Source: Nymphaea colorata
Lineage: Eukaryota > Streptophyta > Magnoliopsida > Nymphaeales > Nymphaeaceae
Reading direction: 5' to 3'
DNA length: 64,000 bases
Assembly: GCF_008831285.2 (NCBI RefSeq)
Contig: NC_045142.1
Coordinates: 7,416,713-7,480,712 of the forward strand
Positions within the stretch are counted from its first letter, which is position 1. Each line of letters starts with the position of its first letter. Below the pieces are notes generated by a model. It worked only from the letters and a program-made list of their open reading frames with translations, had not been told where the DNA came from and made no database searches. A program made the position numbers and the translations under genes. Shown piece by piece: positions 1-11,661 of this stretch.

Positions 1-2972
1 TATCTTTCAACACTCCCATCTGGTTTGTACTTGATGGTATACACCCATTTGGATCCAACTAGGTGAGCGGCTTCAGGAATCTTCACCACTTCCCATGTCA
101 AGTTTCTTCTTAGGGCATCTATTTCTTCTTTCATTGCATCAACCCACTTGGAGTCACTTTGAGCTTCAGCGACAGTCCTGGGAATCACAGCCAAAGAAAG
201 AGTAGAAACAAAGCACTTGTAATCTTTCCCAAGTCTGGAATAAGAAACAAAATTACCAATGGGGTGTTGAGTACATGACCTGACACCCTTTCTCAGGGCA
301 ATGGGAAGATCGTCATTCTTCTTTTCAACCTCATCATGGGTCTCCACGGTCTCCTCGGTAGGACTTGGTTCATCCAGGGAAGGAGTGGCATTGGGATTGA
401 AAGTAGATCTAACATCACAAGTCATCACCTCTGTCCGAGTACCTCGTCTAGAGTAGAACTGTCCAAACAACTGAGGGCCTTCCTTCTCAATGCTATTGTC
501 ACCCCTTTCCTCCTTCTCAGGCACATCAACAATATTAAGTGATTCTGCTTTCTTGTAGTCCAAAAAATCTATAAACTGAAGTTCCTGTCTCTGAGAATAC
601 TCTTCCCTGCCCACAGACTGCTCCCCCTGAAGAGGATTCGCACCAAAGTAAGAGGCATGTTCCAAGAAGGTAACATCCCTCGTAACATAAGCTCGACCAG
701 TAATAGGATCAATACATTTGTATCCTTTTTGCGTAGGGGAGTATCCAACAAAGACACCTTTGATAGACCTAGGATCAAGTTTCTTGACATTTGGACTGTG
801 ATCATGGATAAAACATACACAACCAAAAACACGAGGAGGAAGAGGAAATGGTGGACGACTGCCAGGAAGCAACGAGTGGGGAGTCCTACCATTCAAAACA
901 CGACTGGGCATGCGGTTAATAAGATAGGCACTAGTAAGAACTGCATCACCCCAATAGTGTTTAGGAAGATTTCTCTGAAACAAAAGAGCCCTGGTGACAT
1001 TAAGAAGTTGACGATTTTTCCTTTCAGCTACCCCATTTTGAGGGGGGGTGTAACTACAAGATGTCTCGTGAACAATCCCCCGTTGTCTAAGAAACTCCTC
1101 AACAGGCCGACACATGTACTCACGGGCATTATCGGACCTGAAAGTTTTAACATTCGCACCATACTGGGTATGTACAAGAAGAATAAATGTCTCGATGATT
1201 CGAGGAACCTCGCTGCGGTCTTTTAACAAGTATATAAATGTAGCACGAGAGAAATCATCAATGAAAGTGATAAAATACTGGAAACCTTGACGGGTATAAA
1301 TGCCTGAAGGTCCCCATACATCAGAGTGAATCAGGGAAAAAGCTTCATTAGCACAACTAGAAGAAAGAGGGTACGAAGCCCTCACATGTTTGGCAAACTG
1401 ACAAACATCACAAGAAATGGAAGACACATCAAAGGAGGAACACAAGTCTGGAAACAAATGTTTCAAAATCCCAAAAGGTAAATGCCCAAAACGTTCATGC
1501 CAGTACATAAAAGACTGAAGACAATCTTCTCTTCTCTTATCTGTCTTGCGGATCGCTGTCAACAGAGCAGTAGCCACACGTATGGGAAGACGATATAATC
1601 CATCAGAAGCTAAACCAATCCCAATCCTCTTCCCTGTCACCAAGTCCTGCAAAACACAACGATCGGCAGAGAATATAAGTTCACAATTCAATTCTTTAGT
1701 AAGTCTACTGACTGATAAGAGATTTAAAGGAAACTGGGGAACATGTAAAGCGCCCTGCACATGAAATTTGTCCAACAAGGACAGAGTGCCTTCGCCTGCC
1801 ACACAGGTAGAGGAACCATCTGCAAGAGAAACACGTTCCCTTCCCGAGGACAACTTATACTCATGAAACAATTTTGGATTACCTGTCATGTGATGAGTAG
1901 CACCACTATCGACAATCCATTCCCCCACAGAAGAGTTACCTTGATTGCCAATAACTGCAAGAGCATGATTAGCTGTAGTTCCCTCTGAGGTCTCAGTCTT
2001 GTTGACATCGAGTCTGCCCAAATAAGCCCTTAGTTCACGAAGCTGGTCAGCAGAAATGGAGACTTTTTCTCCACTAGAGGTGGCTTGCACCTCAGACACA
2101 GGCGTTCTCCCAGTCAAAGATCTCTCTCTGTTCCCCTTCTTTTCTGGATGAAGATCCCAGCAATAATCCACAGTGTGACCTGTCTTCTTGCAGTGAGTGC
2201 ACCGGCGAAGAGACCTAGATGGGCCGCCAGGACCACGACTCACGAGAGCAGATCTCTCGTTATAGGGCACAAGTTCCCTCTTCCCTTCTTGTGTAACAAG
2301 CCTTCTCTGTTCTTCCGCTTCAACACAGGAGTACACATCTTCAATACTGGACACCTCCCCTGAATTCAAAATCTGGCTTCGAACACCTTCAAACTCATCA
2401 TTTAAACCTGCTAAAAATAGGAACACCCTGTTTTCCCATTCATGAGCAACATAGAGCGCCTGATCATGGGGACAATGCCAAGGAATATCAGAATGATAGT
2501 CAAGCTCTTCCCACTTGGCTTTCAAAGCCCCATAGTACTCTGCAACAGACGAGGTCCCTTGTCGAATGCCATAGACTGTCTTCATTACTTGGTAAGTACG
2601 AATTGCGGTCTTCTTTTGGCCATACATTTGCTCGAGGACCACCCACATGTCTCTAGCAGTCTTCTTCCGAAGGATAAGGGGCTGAATATCGACGGAAACG
2701 GAATTGACAATCCAAGTTTTCACTTGATTATCCTCAAGAAACCAAGTATGTCACACATCACTTGTTCTTGCTGGTTCAGGGTTGCTCCCATCAATATAGG
2801 CCATGCGACCACGGCCAGCAATCCCCATGGTCATAGCAGGCGACCACGAGAAATAATTAGCCTTGGTGAGGCGAAGAGTGATGACCTGCATGGGAACATT
2901 CTCAGTTCTAAAAGCCCCTATTTCAGTGGGATTGGTGTTGACGGTTGACGAGGAAGAGGCTGCCATAATCAC
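1..2972 (-). pseudogene. copia gag-pol polyprotein, one nonsense codon, 3' cut by window
   Basis: The start at 2972 opens a gag that reaches a TGA at 2751-2753, where the family usually has Trp in the motif DVWxxW. The same frame then stays open to position 1. Landmarks in this one frame: a CCHC zinc knuckle (CTHCKKTGHTVDYC, near 2165-2205), protease VDSGATHHM (near 1885-1920), the integrase HERFGH motif with DVWGP, SDNAREY and the NGVAERKNR glutamate, then the start of reverse transcriptase with GSKWVYTIKYKPDGS at the left edge. The element would encode packaging, cleavage, integration and copying of its RNA. With one G-to-A type change it cannot make the polyprotein unless the stop is read through. 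Confidence 0.88.
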
Positions 2973-3612
2973 AGACCAGTCTAGCTACGGGTGAAGCCCA
3001 GTAGGCAGCAAGGGCAGCAGGGAGCAACAGCACAATACAACACCAAAAACAAGGCAGAGAGCAGGCAACGGACAAAACGAAGCAGAACGCTGCTGGACAG
3101 AGGGTCGCTGGGCAGGCCGACGCTGGGCGGAAGCGACTGAGCAGGCAACAGAGAGGCAGCCGCTCAGGCAGAACGGCGCGGCGCTGGGCGGAAACAGACC
3201 GCCGGAACCAGGCAGAGCGGCGCACCGGCGGAAGCAGACCGCCGGAAAAAGACACGGCGGTGGACGATGCGCCGGATGACAGAGAGGAAAGCCGCTGGGC
3301 AGAGCGTCGCTGGGCCGGTCGTCGCTAGGCGGAGACGGCGGAATCCTGAGCGGCGCTGATCATGGGCGGCGCTGGGTGGAGACGGCGGCGGGGCGACAGA
3401 CGAAGCTCAGGGCGGCGCTGGGCACGGGCGTCGGGCACAGGCGTCGGGCATCGGGCAAGGGCGTCGGGCGAAGCTCGGACACGAGCGTCGGGCACGGGCG
3501 ATGAACAGGGCCGGGCGAGACGATGAACAGTGCCGGGCGAGTCAATGAACAGTGCCAGGCGAATCCTCCTCCAACACGGGCAAAAGACAAACCAGAAACG
3601 CCGGAACTTCAC
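2973..3612 (-). repeat. GC-rich repetitive leader of the copia element
   Basis: The 640 bp between primer site and gag are very GC-rich, in sharp contrast to the AT-rich surroundings. They consist of degenerate short repeats built on GGCGCTGGGC and GGGCGTCGGGCA. At about 3499-3562 a unit of about 21 bp containing CGATGAACAGTGCCGGGCGA occurs three times. Open frames here are arginine- or proline-rich and look like by-products of base composition. I take it as an untranslated leader. Confidence 0.7.
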
Positions 3613-3625
3613 GGCTCTGATACCA
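3613..3625 (-). other. Primer-binding site (initiator tRNA-Met)
   Basis: On the minus strand the sequence TGGTATCAGAGCC follows the CA end of the LTR directly. This is the usual plant copia priming site, complementary to the 3' end of initiator tRNA-Met. Confidence 0.92.
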
Positions 3626-3872
3626 TGTAGAAATACGAACAAGAAGGAGACGAAGAGCAACAATGATCACGATGTAACGTGGAAAACCCTCAACACGAGG
3701 GAGAAAAAACCACGAATGAGGAGGAGTTGGTGCCCACTAGCAGCCAGACTCTCTCTCTCTTAAGATTATCATTAACTTAAGGATTAGGGTTACAAGACTT
3801 AAGTAGAGCCCAAAACGGGCTACAAGGCGGGTCGGGTATGGATCCGGACCCGAAACCCACAAACTATCAACA
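3626..3872 (-). repeat. 5' LTR of the copia element
   Basis: This block of about 247 bp has TG..CA ends (on the plus strand it opens TGTAGAAA and closes ATCAACA) and directly abuts the primer-binding site. A short CT run lies inside it. The outer end is not fixed, because CA dinucleotides repeat for a few bases beyond 3872 and the partner LTR is not visible. Confidence 0.75.
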
Positions 3873-4657
3873 CAACACAACCTAGTTGGGAAACCAATAG
3901 TACATCATCTAATCTTTCTCTAACAACAGATAACCACAGCATCACCCTGTTCCATTAAACAATTAAGACCCTCTATAAGTCAAGCCAATTCATCATTGAT
4001 TCATTATGCTATATATGAGCTCATCTAATAGACATGATAATAGAGCACAGGACATCACATACCACTCGATAGCATCCAACACTGGAGGAATTCCACATGT
4101 CACTTGCAAGACAGCATTTAAGTACATTATTTCAAGATCAACTAGCTTTCAGCATATCATGCATGTATATTCATGCCAAAATTCACAATTATGCCTCTCT
4201 AGGCTAAATAAATAGCATAACGCATGTATTTTCACATTTTATACACATTTAAGCATATACCTTAAATGAATGCATCATATGTACGGCAAACAATTTCATA
4301 CAAGCAATCATAAGCCAAAATTCATAATTTCTAAAAAAGAAAATGTAAACAGGTCATTGTTTGAATAGGCTAGAAACAGGGATAGGGCAGGGCAGTCTTA
4401 GGATGCATTGAATATACATAACAAGGAATATATGTGATATGTCCATAAGAAGAAGCAACCAGTGTTTTAAGGTTTTACAAGAAATACCCATTATGCAAGC
4501 CTACCAATGTCAATAAAAACACTTCATATCATTTCTCTAAGTCAAATGCTTTAGAATAAATCAACTTTATGACCCCATTGCAGAAACATACTTTATCCTG
4601 TTTAGAGATATTTTTCATATGCTTTTCAATGGTGCACAAATAGTAAGTTTCAATTAC
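3873..4657. other. AT-rich interval, no gene seen
   Basis: The stretch lies between the copia LTR and the first kinase exon of the LysM receptor gene. I see no splice-bordered exon, RNA gene or clear repeat. It is most simply intron of that gene. Confidence 0.5.
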
Positions 4658-7600
4658 CTCTCCTCTTAATTCAGCATAGTAAACAGCTCCAAATCCTCCT
4701 TGTCCTATTTTATTAGCCATGGAGAAGTCATTTGTAGCCTCTGCAAGCTCTTCATAAGTAAATTCTACAGACTTGTCCACAGTAATTCCTGAAGGCCCCA
4801 ATGATACACCAAATTCATCTGATCGGTTTAAAGATCCTGCAGCCACCAGAAAAAGGGTCTCTTTTTTTATGATATCACAGAAAAAGAGTAGAAACAGGTG
4901 AAAAGGATCCAAAGAATGACAAAGAGAAAGTTCAAGGTTTTATGTTGTTCCAAAAGCAACATAAAGCCCAAATCCTGATAGATCAACTAATTTTTTGAAG
5001 CTTTCTAAAGATATTGATATAGCAACCAAAAAATAACTAAGGCAAAATGAATTATTTATGAAAGAAACAGGCATCAGTTTTGCATTTTTAATTTACACTG
5101 GAAAACACAATTTCATTGAGGAATTTGAACAAACAACCACAAAGAAATCAGTATTATAGAAACAAGGGCAGCATGAGCTTGCCAGAGATCTTATGTAAAT
5201 ACTGTTGTGTGTATGTGCAGGAAAATGTGTATTTATTTATAAATTCATTTTTTGTTTTTTATTTTTTGTTTTTTATTTTTGCTCTCCTACTGGTCAGGAA
5301 AAGATGTCTCACAAATTTTATCTACAACAAATATAGCAAATATCTGAACCTCTCAAACCACTATGAGATAAAAGTACTATTGGAACTATGTCACTCAAAT
5401 AGTTGAACCAATAAAACCACTATGAGATCAAGAAAATGAGACAACAATGAGATCTATTCAACTTTGGACATACAGAACCAAAATTTAGAATCCTAACTAT
5501 GACCAACCTACAGACAAAATGGACACGTATAAGATCATGTAAAATCTTTTTGGAAAGCTTGGGATGCTAAAATTCATCTCCAAGCAACAGATCATGATCT
5601 GATCACTGAGTGAGGAGCTATGACCAAATTACTACAGAGAAGTAAATCTAGAAAGAGCACACTTAGAGTACATAGACCCTTAGATTAGGTCTGGGTTGAG
5701 GATGTTAAAATGTGTATAAGGTTTGGGTCATGACATCTGGATCTGGATTCAGATCCAAACGTCATATTAGGTGTTTACTTTTTAAAGTTATGTTTTCTCA
5801 TTAATGGCATGGCTGTAATATTTTTTGTTTTAAATAGGACTTATTAGTCCATGGTGTAAAAGATTGATTTTATAATATAATCTTAGGGTTCAGCAGACAC
5901 TTACTGCTGCTGCCGTCCCTATCCTTTGGCACTTCTCTTCCCCTTCTTTCTTGTTTTTCTGTGCATAAGTCTTTGGTGGATGACACAGTAATCTGATATT
6001 ACAAAATCTTTAGAGAGGAGCAGTTCAATGGCCCATTAGAACCATATAGGGATTTTGTACATACACTGACATCCTCGTTTGAGTCTATAACTGACACTCA
6101 AAGATGGTTTAAACACTTGAATTAGGATCGCACCACCATATTCAAATTACAATGTCAATCTAAGAAGAAGAAACATGGTGGCTAGATACTAGCATGGCAC
6201 CTTCAGTAAGTAAAGATCAGATACATTTCTAAGGTTGTAAGTTGCAACCCCTTAATAATTTGAGAAATGGAATCTCCTAGATCCATATGACAAGGATTAT
6301 GGATCAGAAAAACCCAAGGAAATTATTTGGCCTAAATAAGAAGACAAGGCTAGGATTTAATCAGGTTCTAGGTTGGTTAAATGGGTAAAAATTTCTAAGG
6401 TATAGTTTGCTCCACTGGAATCAACATTCTGGAATGTTCATTCTGAAATGTTGATTCTAGAATTGGTGGAATTGGAAATAGAATAGATGGAATTGGAAAT
6501 TACAATCCCTAATTCTAAAACTGATTCATGTTTGCTTAAATTGATTTTGGTTTCCTGGAATTTTCACTTTTCATTTGATGGACATGGACAGTTTTGAAAT
6601 TTTTTCAAATGTCATGGGTATATGCGTAAAATTTTATAAGGGATTAACACTGTCCCTAAAAATTATAAAAAGTAGACAGATGCTGAGGTAACTTTTAGAA
6701 AAGGACGCAGCACCATTTTGAAAATTTGCTAAAATTCATGGGGCGGAGTTGAAAATTTGTACAAACCCCATTAAGTTGCATTCAACAACTTTTTTTTTCA
6801 TTTTATCTTTCATTTCTCTCTCTTCTCATAAACCCTTCTCTTTCTCTCCTCACCATTTACGACTTACTACCTATGTTTTCCATTATCACATTAGTATTTA
6901 GTTCACTTTAGTCATTAAATCAAATAGTACTTTTCAACATGCTGTGGTGGCTGGTACGTTATGCAAGGCCCTCCAAACAGGCAAAGAGTAATAAGAAATG
7001 TGCAAACAGGTAAAATCTAAAAGTTACCAAATGTTTGCTTGGAGATCTCAATGCCAGAATCAGAGGGAATCAACTGTCCATCCTTCTGCTTCCTTCTTTT
7101 AGCAAAAGCAATCCAAAGAAAAGCAGCCAAAAAGAGTGCAACAATAATTACAGCAACAGATATGCCAGCAATTGCTCCCACAGCAAGACCTGCTACAATT
7201 GAGTCTTAGTGGACTTCACATAAAGTTAAGTAGAATAGCCTACCACATAGCAGCTTGGGTACTACCGGGAGATCACGTATAACCAAAATCAGAGGAAGAC
7301 AGAAGAAGATTGTGCCCTACATCATGGGGGTGCTCCATTTTGGCCACATATCAATGGTGACAGGAGCAAGTGCTATTTCATGTGTCACGTTTTAACTTTT
7401 AACATTATTTATTAACTTAATTCCATTTGACCCATTTTAGTTAAAATTACATCGGAAGTGAAAAAAATATAAAATGAAAACATCAGTTTGATTGTTTGAA
7501 AAAGTGACAAGTAACCATTCTTTCATCCCATCTCCGAAAGATTTTCTGAATTTACAGGTTGAACCTGCATTTAAAGTAATTCCTCCCATGAATATGATAT

Positions 7601-10600
7601 AGAGTCGAACCTTTCGAGCTGCAAAAAGGCAGAAATACAACAAGTTAGGAATGAAGAAAGGTTTAAGGAACGAAGTTTCTACTGTAGGAGATAGGTGAAC
7701 ACCATTCATGTCAAGAGAAGCTTGTCAAGCAGCAGAATATCTCATCATGATAAGTTAAAAACAAGTACTTAGTTGAAAGATATATTATGTAAAATAAAAC
7801 AACACATAAAATAAAACAACTGTGCAGAAGAGAATCACAAACAAAGAGAAGGAACAAAAGAGACCTTTTTATCAAAACAACTAATCAAACATACAAGAAT
7901 TACATCATGCATGCAGGAACCAACAGTTTGTCGATGCAAGATTGAACAACAGGGGACAAAAACAGAGGCAAGTTCAATTCAGATAGAGGGAGATACAAAA
8001 AACTGGGATACATTTAATGTGTACATCATATTTACTTACAGTGAGATGCTAAATCCAAACATATCGTGTAGTACAAAGGACTTATAAGATTTTCTCCTTT
8101 ACAGTTAAAAACCTAGTTCTGCTAAATAGCAGTTATCCATAAAAAATTCCTTCTTATAGGAATCACAATTCTTTAATTGCAAAATGTGGTGTTCAAACTT
8201 CAAAGTATCCCATCGATGCCCATAAAGGCCCACCTTCTAGCAGTGACCGACCATATGTTCCTTACTTCATAAGGAATAGACATGACTGAAAGCATAAGAG
8301 GCACCCTTAGCTCAAGGTTAAGGCTGCATGTACTTTCAAGCAACTGTTTGACCGGTCAGATAGCTGAACTCAAAGACATTTGGTTTAGTTCTTAGAGTAG
8401 GGCCCACATACACCATCAAACATGAGATGATGAGACACTGGAACAAAAACCCTTTGCAACCTATCAAACTTCTTTTCCAAAATATGCCAAACAGAATGGA
8501 CTAATTGAAAAAATGACCACCCAATATTCACCTCTTGTGATGAAGCCAACTGACTCCTTCCGGTCAAGGATCTACTATATCAACACCTGTAACATCCTCA
8601 AACTGACCTTTGGCGACTACTTCCCAGGTCAAGGATCTACTATATCAACACCTGAAGCCAACTGACTCTCTCTCTCTCTCTGTGGGGGATGAGAGCCTAC
8701 AGTCTCTTTTTAATATACATGTGTCATCCTTTTAAAAGGGATGACCAAAGTAGTCCTTTTGAAAAGGGACGACTAGGCTGCAGTCCTTTTCAAAAGGACA
8801 CAGGGTGTTGTCTTCAAGTGTTCTACAAAGTGGCACCCAAGACAGTTATCTACAGAAGATTATTACAATATAACATCTAACTGTGTCATTGTTCATATCA
8901 TTTTTTTTTGCATGTGCTTGTTATACAAACATATAGTATTCTTTAGAATACATGGAGTCATTGTCACAAATATCATTTTTGGGGATAAAATGGCAAGTTT
9001 TTTTTCTCAGGAATAATACGACAAAGTTGTTTTTCTGGATAAAATCATGGTAAATTCTAAAAAGTTAAAAAACAAAAAATAAAATGTGAAAATAAACATC
9101 TGGTAATTAAGAAATGTAAAAAACATGAAAAAAAGCAAAAAAGACCAAAAAACGAAAAGGGCGAGAATAAAACACGAATAAAATGTGTTTTTATCGTCTT
9201 GGCGTTTTTTTGAAAAAAAAAAAATGTTTTCCCGTTTTTTTTGGCAGATTAGGTTTTTAACATTTTTTCCACCTTTTTTTCAAATAAAACTTGTTTTCTA
9301 TGACAATGCATGGAGTATACCTGTTGGGCACTTATGAAATTATACTCAGGCTAAGCACATCAATCTTAAAATGGGTATACTACTTCAGTTCTATTAATCA
9401 TTGTAGACAGTCATTCTTAGTTGATGTTCTTTTCCTTGTCTTTGTGCTACCTCTATAGATGGCAGAAAAACAAGATAAGGGTTACAATTTACAACCCAGC
9501 AGCAGTTAGATGATGCTTATATATGCATCAGATAGAGAGAGAGAGAGAGACAGAGAGAGAGAGAGAGTTATGGTATTTGAGATTGCTCATCTGTGAGCAA
9601 AAACATGTTTTAGCTTCAGCCTTAATGATACGTTGAGAACTTACAGAATGGTACTCTTGTATGTACCTTTATATTTTATTTGTTCAAAGAGACGTAAGCT
9701 TTTGTGTTACTTCCAACATGTTCATTTTGTTAATACTTCCATGTTTGCCATATCTTCCAGTGTTTTGTGACAATGATATCCACAAAGTGTTACAGTTTAC
9801 AAACCACTAGCAGTTAAATAATGTGTACCTGAGATTGCTAATGTATGAGCAAAAGCATGTTTTAGCTGCAGTTTTAATGATACCTGGAGAACTTATAGAG
9901 AGGTTCTCTTGTGTATACTTTATTTATTCAAAGAGAAAGCAACATGTTCATTTTGTTAGTGCTTCATGTTTGCCATAACCTCCAATGCATTGTAACAATG
10001 ATACACAGAAAGTGACAACCATATTCAGAAACTTCCACATATTGTAAATTGTACCTTGGAGATAGGGGGTGATAGCTTCCATCTAAACCTGCCAAGAATT
10101 AAACAGAAAGGTCATTGCAAGAAGATTTGGAGAAAAGAAGCCTTTATGTGTCTTCCATGTCAACAATAATCAAAACAAGAAAAATAACTTTATGAAAGAT
10201 AAGTAGATAGGGATGCATCATGTTGTCAAAACCTGCACATACTCATAAACTTATTTGAGGTATGTCGCCAAGACTTGCACATACTCATGAACAAATTTGA
10301 GGTAGCCATCTGAAGTGTTCTAGATATACCTAGAGAAATCTTGGCTCAGATGATCAACATAGGGTTTGTTGCATCTCTGTGGGTTAAAAGCCTAAAACAA
10401 GCTTCTAGGACTTGGTTAGATAAATTTAGCAGTATAGTGTTAGCATGTGGCTTCAATCATGTTTTACTATCACTGCTCGGTTTGTTAGAAATCTGATGCA
10501 GAATTTGTGAAATTTTAATATATGTGGATGGCATATTAATAATAGGTGGTGATAAAAAAATGAATGAAGGAAATTTGACCTCTTTCCCAAAACAGGTTTG

Positions 10601-11626
10601 AAATGACAGGCCTTGTTTTGTAATGTCTTTTATGAGGATTGAAGTTGTCCATTCCACCAGAGGTTATATGCTATCCCAAACCAAACTTCAGAAATTATTG
10701 CCAGGTCTGGAACATCAGATGATAAAATTGCAGAAACTCCTGAGTGTGTTGGAATGACAATGAAGGTTGATGGAATTCCTATGGAAAATCCAACTTTGTG
10801 TAGACAACTTGTCAAATCACTTACGTATCTCCACAATACTAGACCTGCTATAACTCATGTTGTTTACATAGTAAGCCAAATTCATGTTGTGTCATCAGTT
10901 CACATGTCCGGTGAAAAGAGTTATTAGATATATAAAAGGAACTATTAATAAGGGAGTATGTCTTTTCTCATCTTTCTCACTTAATAACTTATATTGATTA
11001 TGACCAGGTAGAATCTCAATAATAGACATTCAACTACTGATTTATACATTTTTTAGGCAAATCTCTTACATCCTGAAAACACAAGAAACACCAAAAAATC
11101 TGCTTATCTTCTATTAAGGCAGAATACAGAGCAATGGCTACTTAAATCACGGAAATCGTTTGACCAAGGTCACTAGGACCAAGGCCACTGCTGGAAGACA
11201 TGCGTTAATCTAGATGAACCTACAAAATGTTGTTGTCATGCTAAAAGTTCAATCTGCATAAGCCTGACATCATACATTTCATAAGCGAAGAAAGACATAG
11301 GATAGACTGCATTTTGCCAGAAAGAAATACCTAAAAAGGCAGTTGACCTCCCCTATATGGCCTCGAAGTTTTGATAGTTGGTTGAGACAAAAAAAAAAGT
11401 GCTTCTCCTTCCAAAGCATTATGTTCTTCTCGGTTTAATTTCTTTTTAACAAACACCTAGACATAACACCATAAGTTTGAGGGGGTTGTTAAGACTTAAG
11501 ATAATGTAAATATGTTAAATATTTATCCATATATATACATTTCTTAATTATATGCATTTGCATACCATTGAGCATTCACACACACTCTCGTATATCAATG
11601 CATACATATATGCATGTATATAGGTA

Positions 11627-11661
<35 letters not shown>

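Larger units (their letters stand above)
1..3872 (-). mobile_element. Ty1/copia LTR retrotransposon, 5' part
   Basis: The minus strand carries, in order, an LTR (3626-3872), a primer-binding site (3613-3625), a long GC-rich leader (2973-3612), and gag-pol running to the window edge. The order gag, protease, integrase, reverse transcriptase is that of Ty1/copia. The other LTR and the RNase H part lie left of the window, so target duplication and LTR divergence cannot be checked. The element lies downstream of the first kinase exon of the LysM receptor gene, in the same orientation, so it probably sits in one of its introns. It looks young: the frame is intact over almost a thousand codons except for one stop. 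Confidence 0.93.

Noticed and set aside
336-2948. Plus-strand open frames of 70-190 residues
   Set aside because: They are antisense to the copia gag-pol frame, which explains the whole stretch with family motifs.
3325-3663. Arg/Pro-rich minus-strand frames in the copia leader
   Set aside because: Produced by GC-rich repeats; no family motif, and they lie between primer site and gag.
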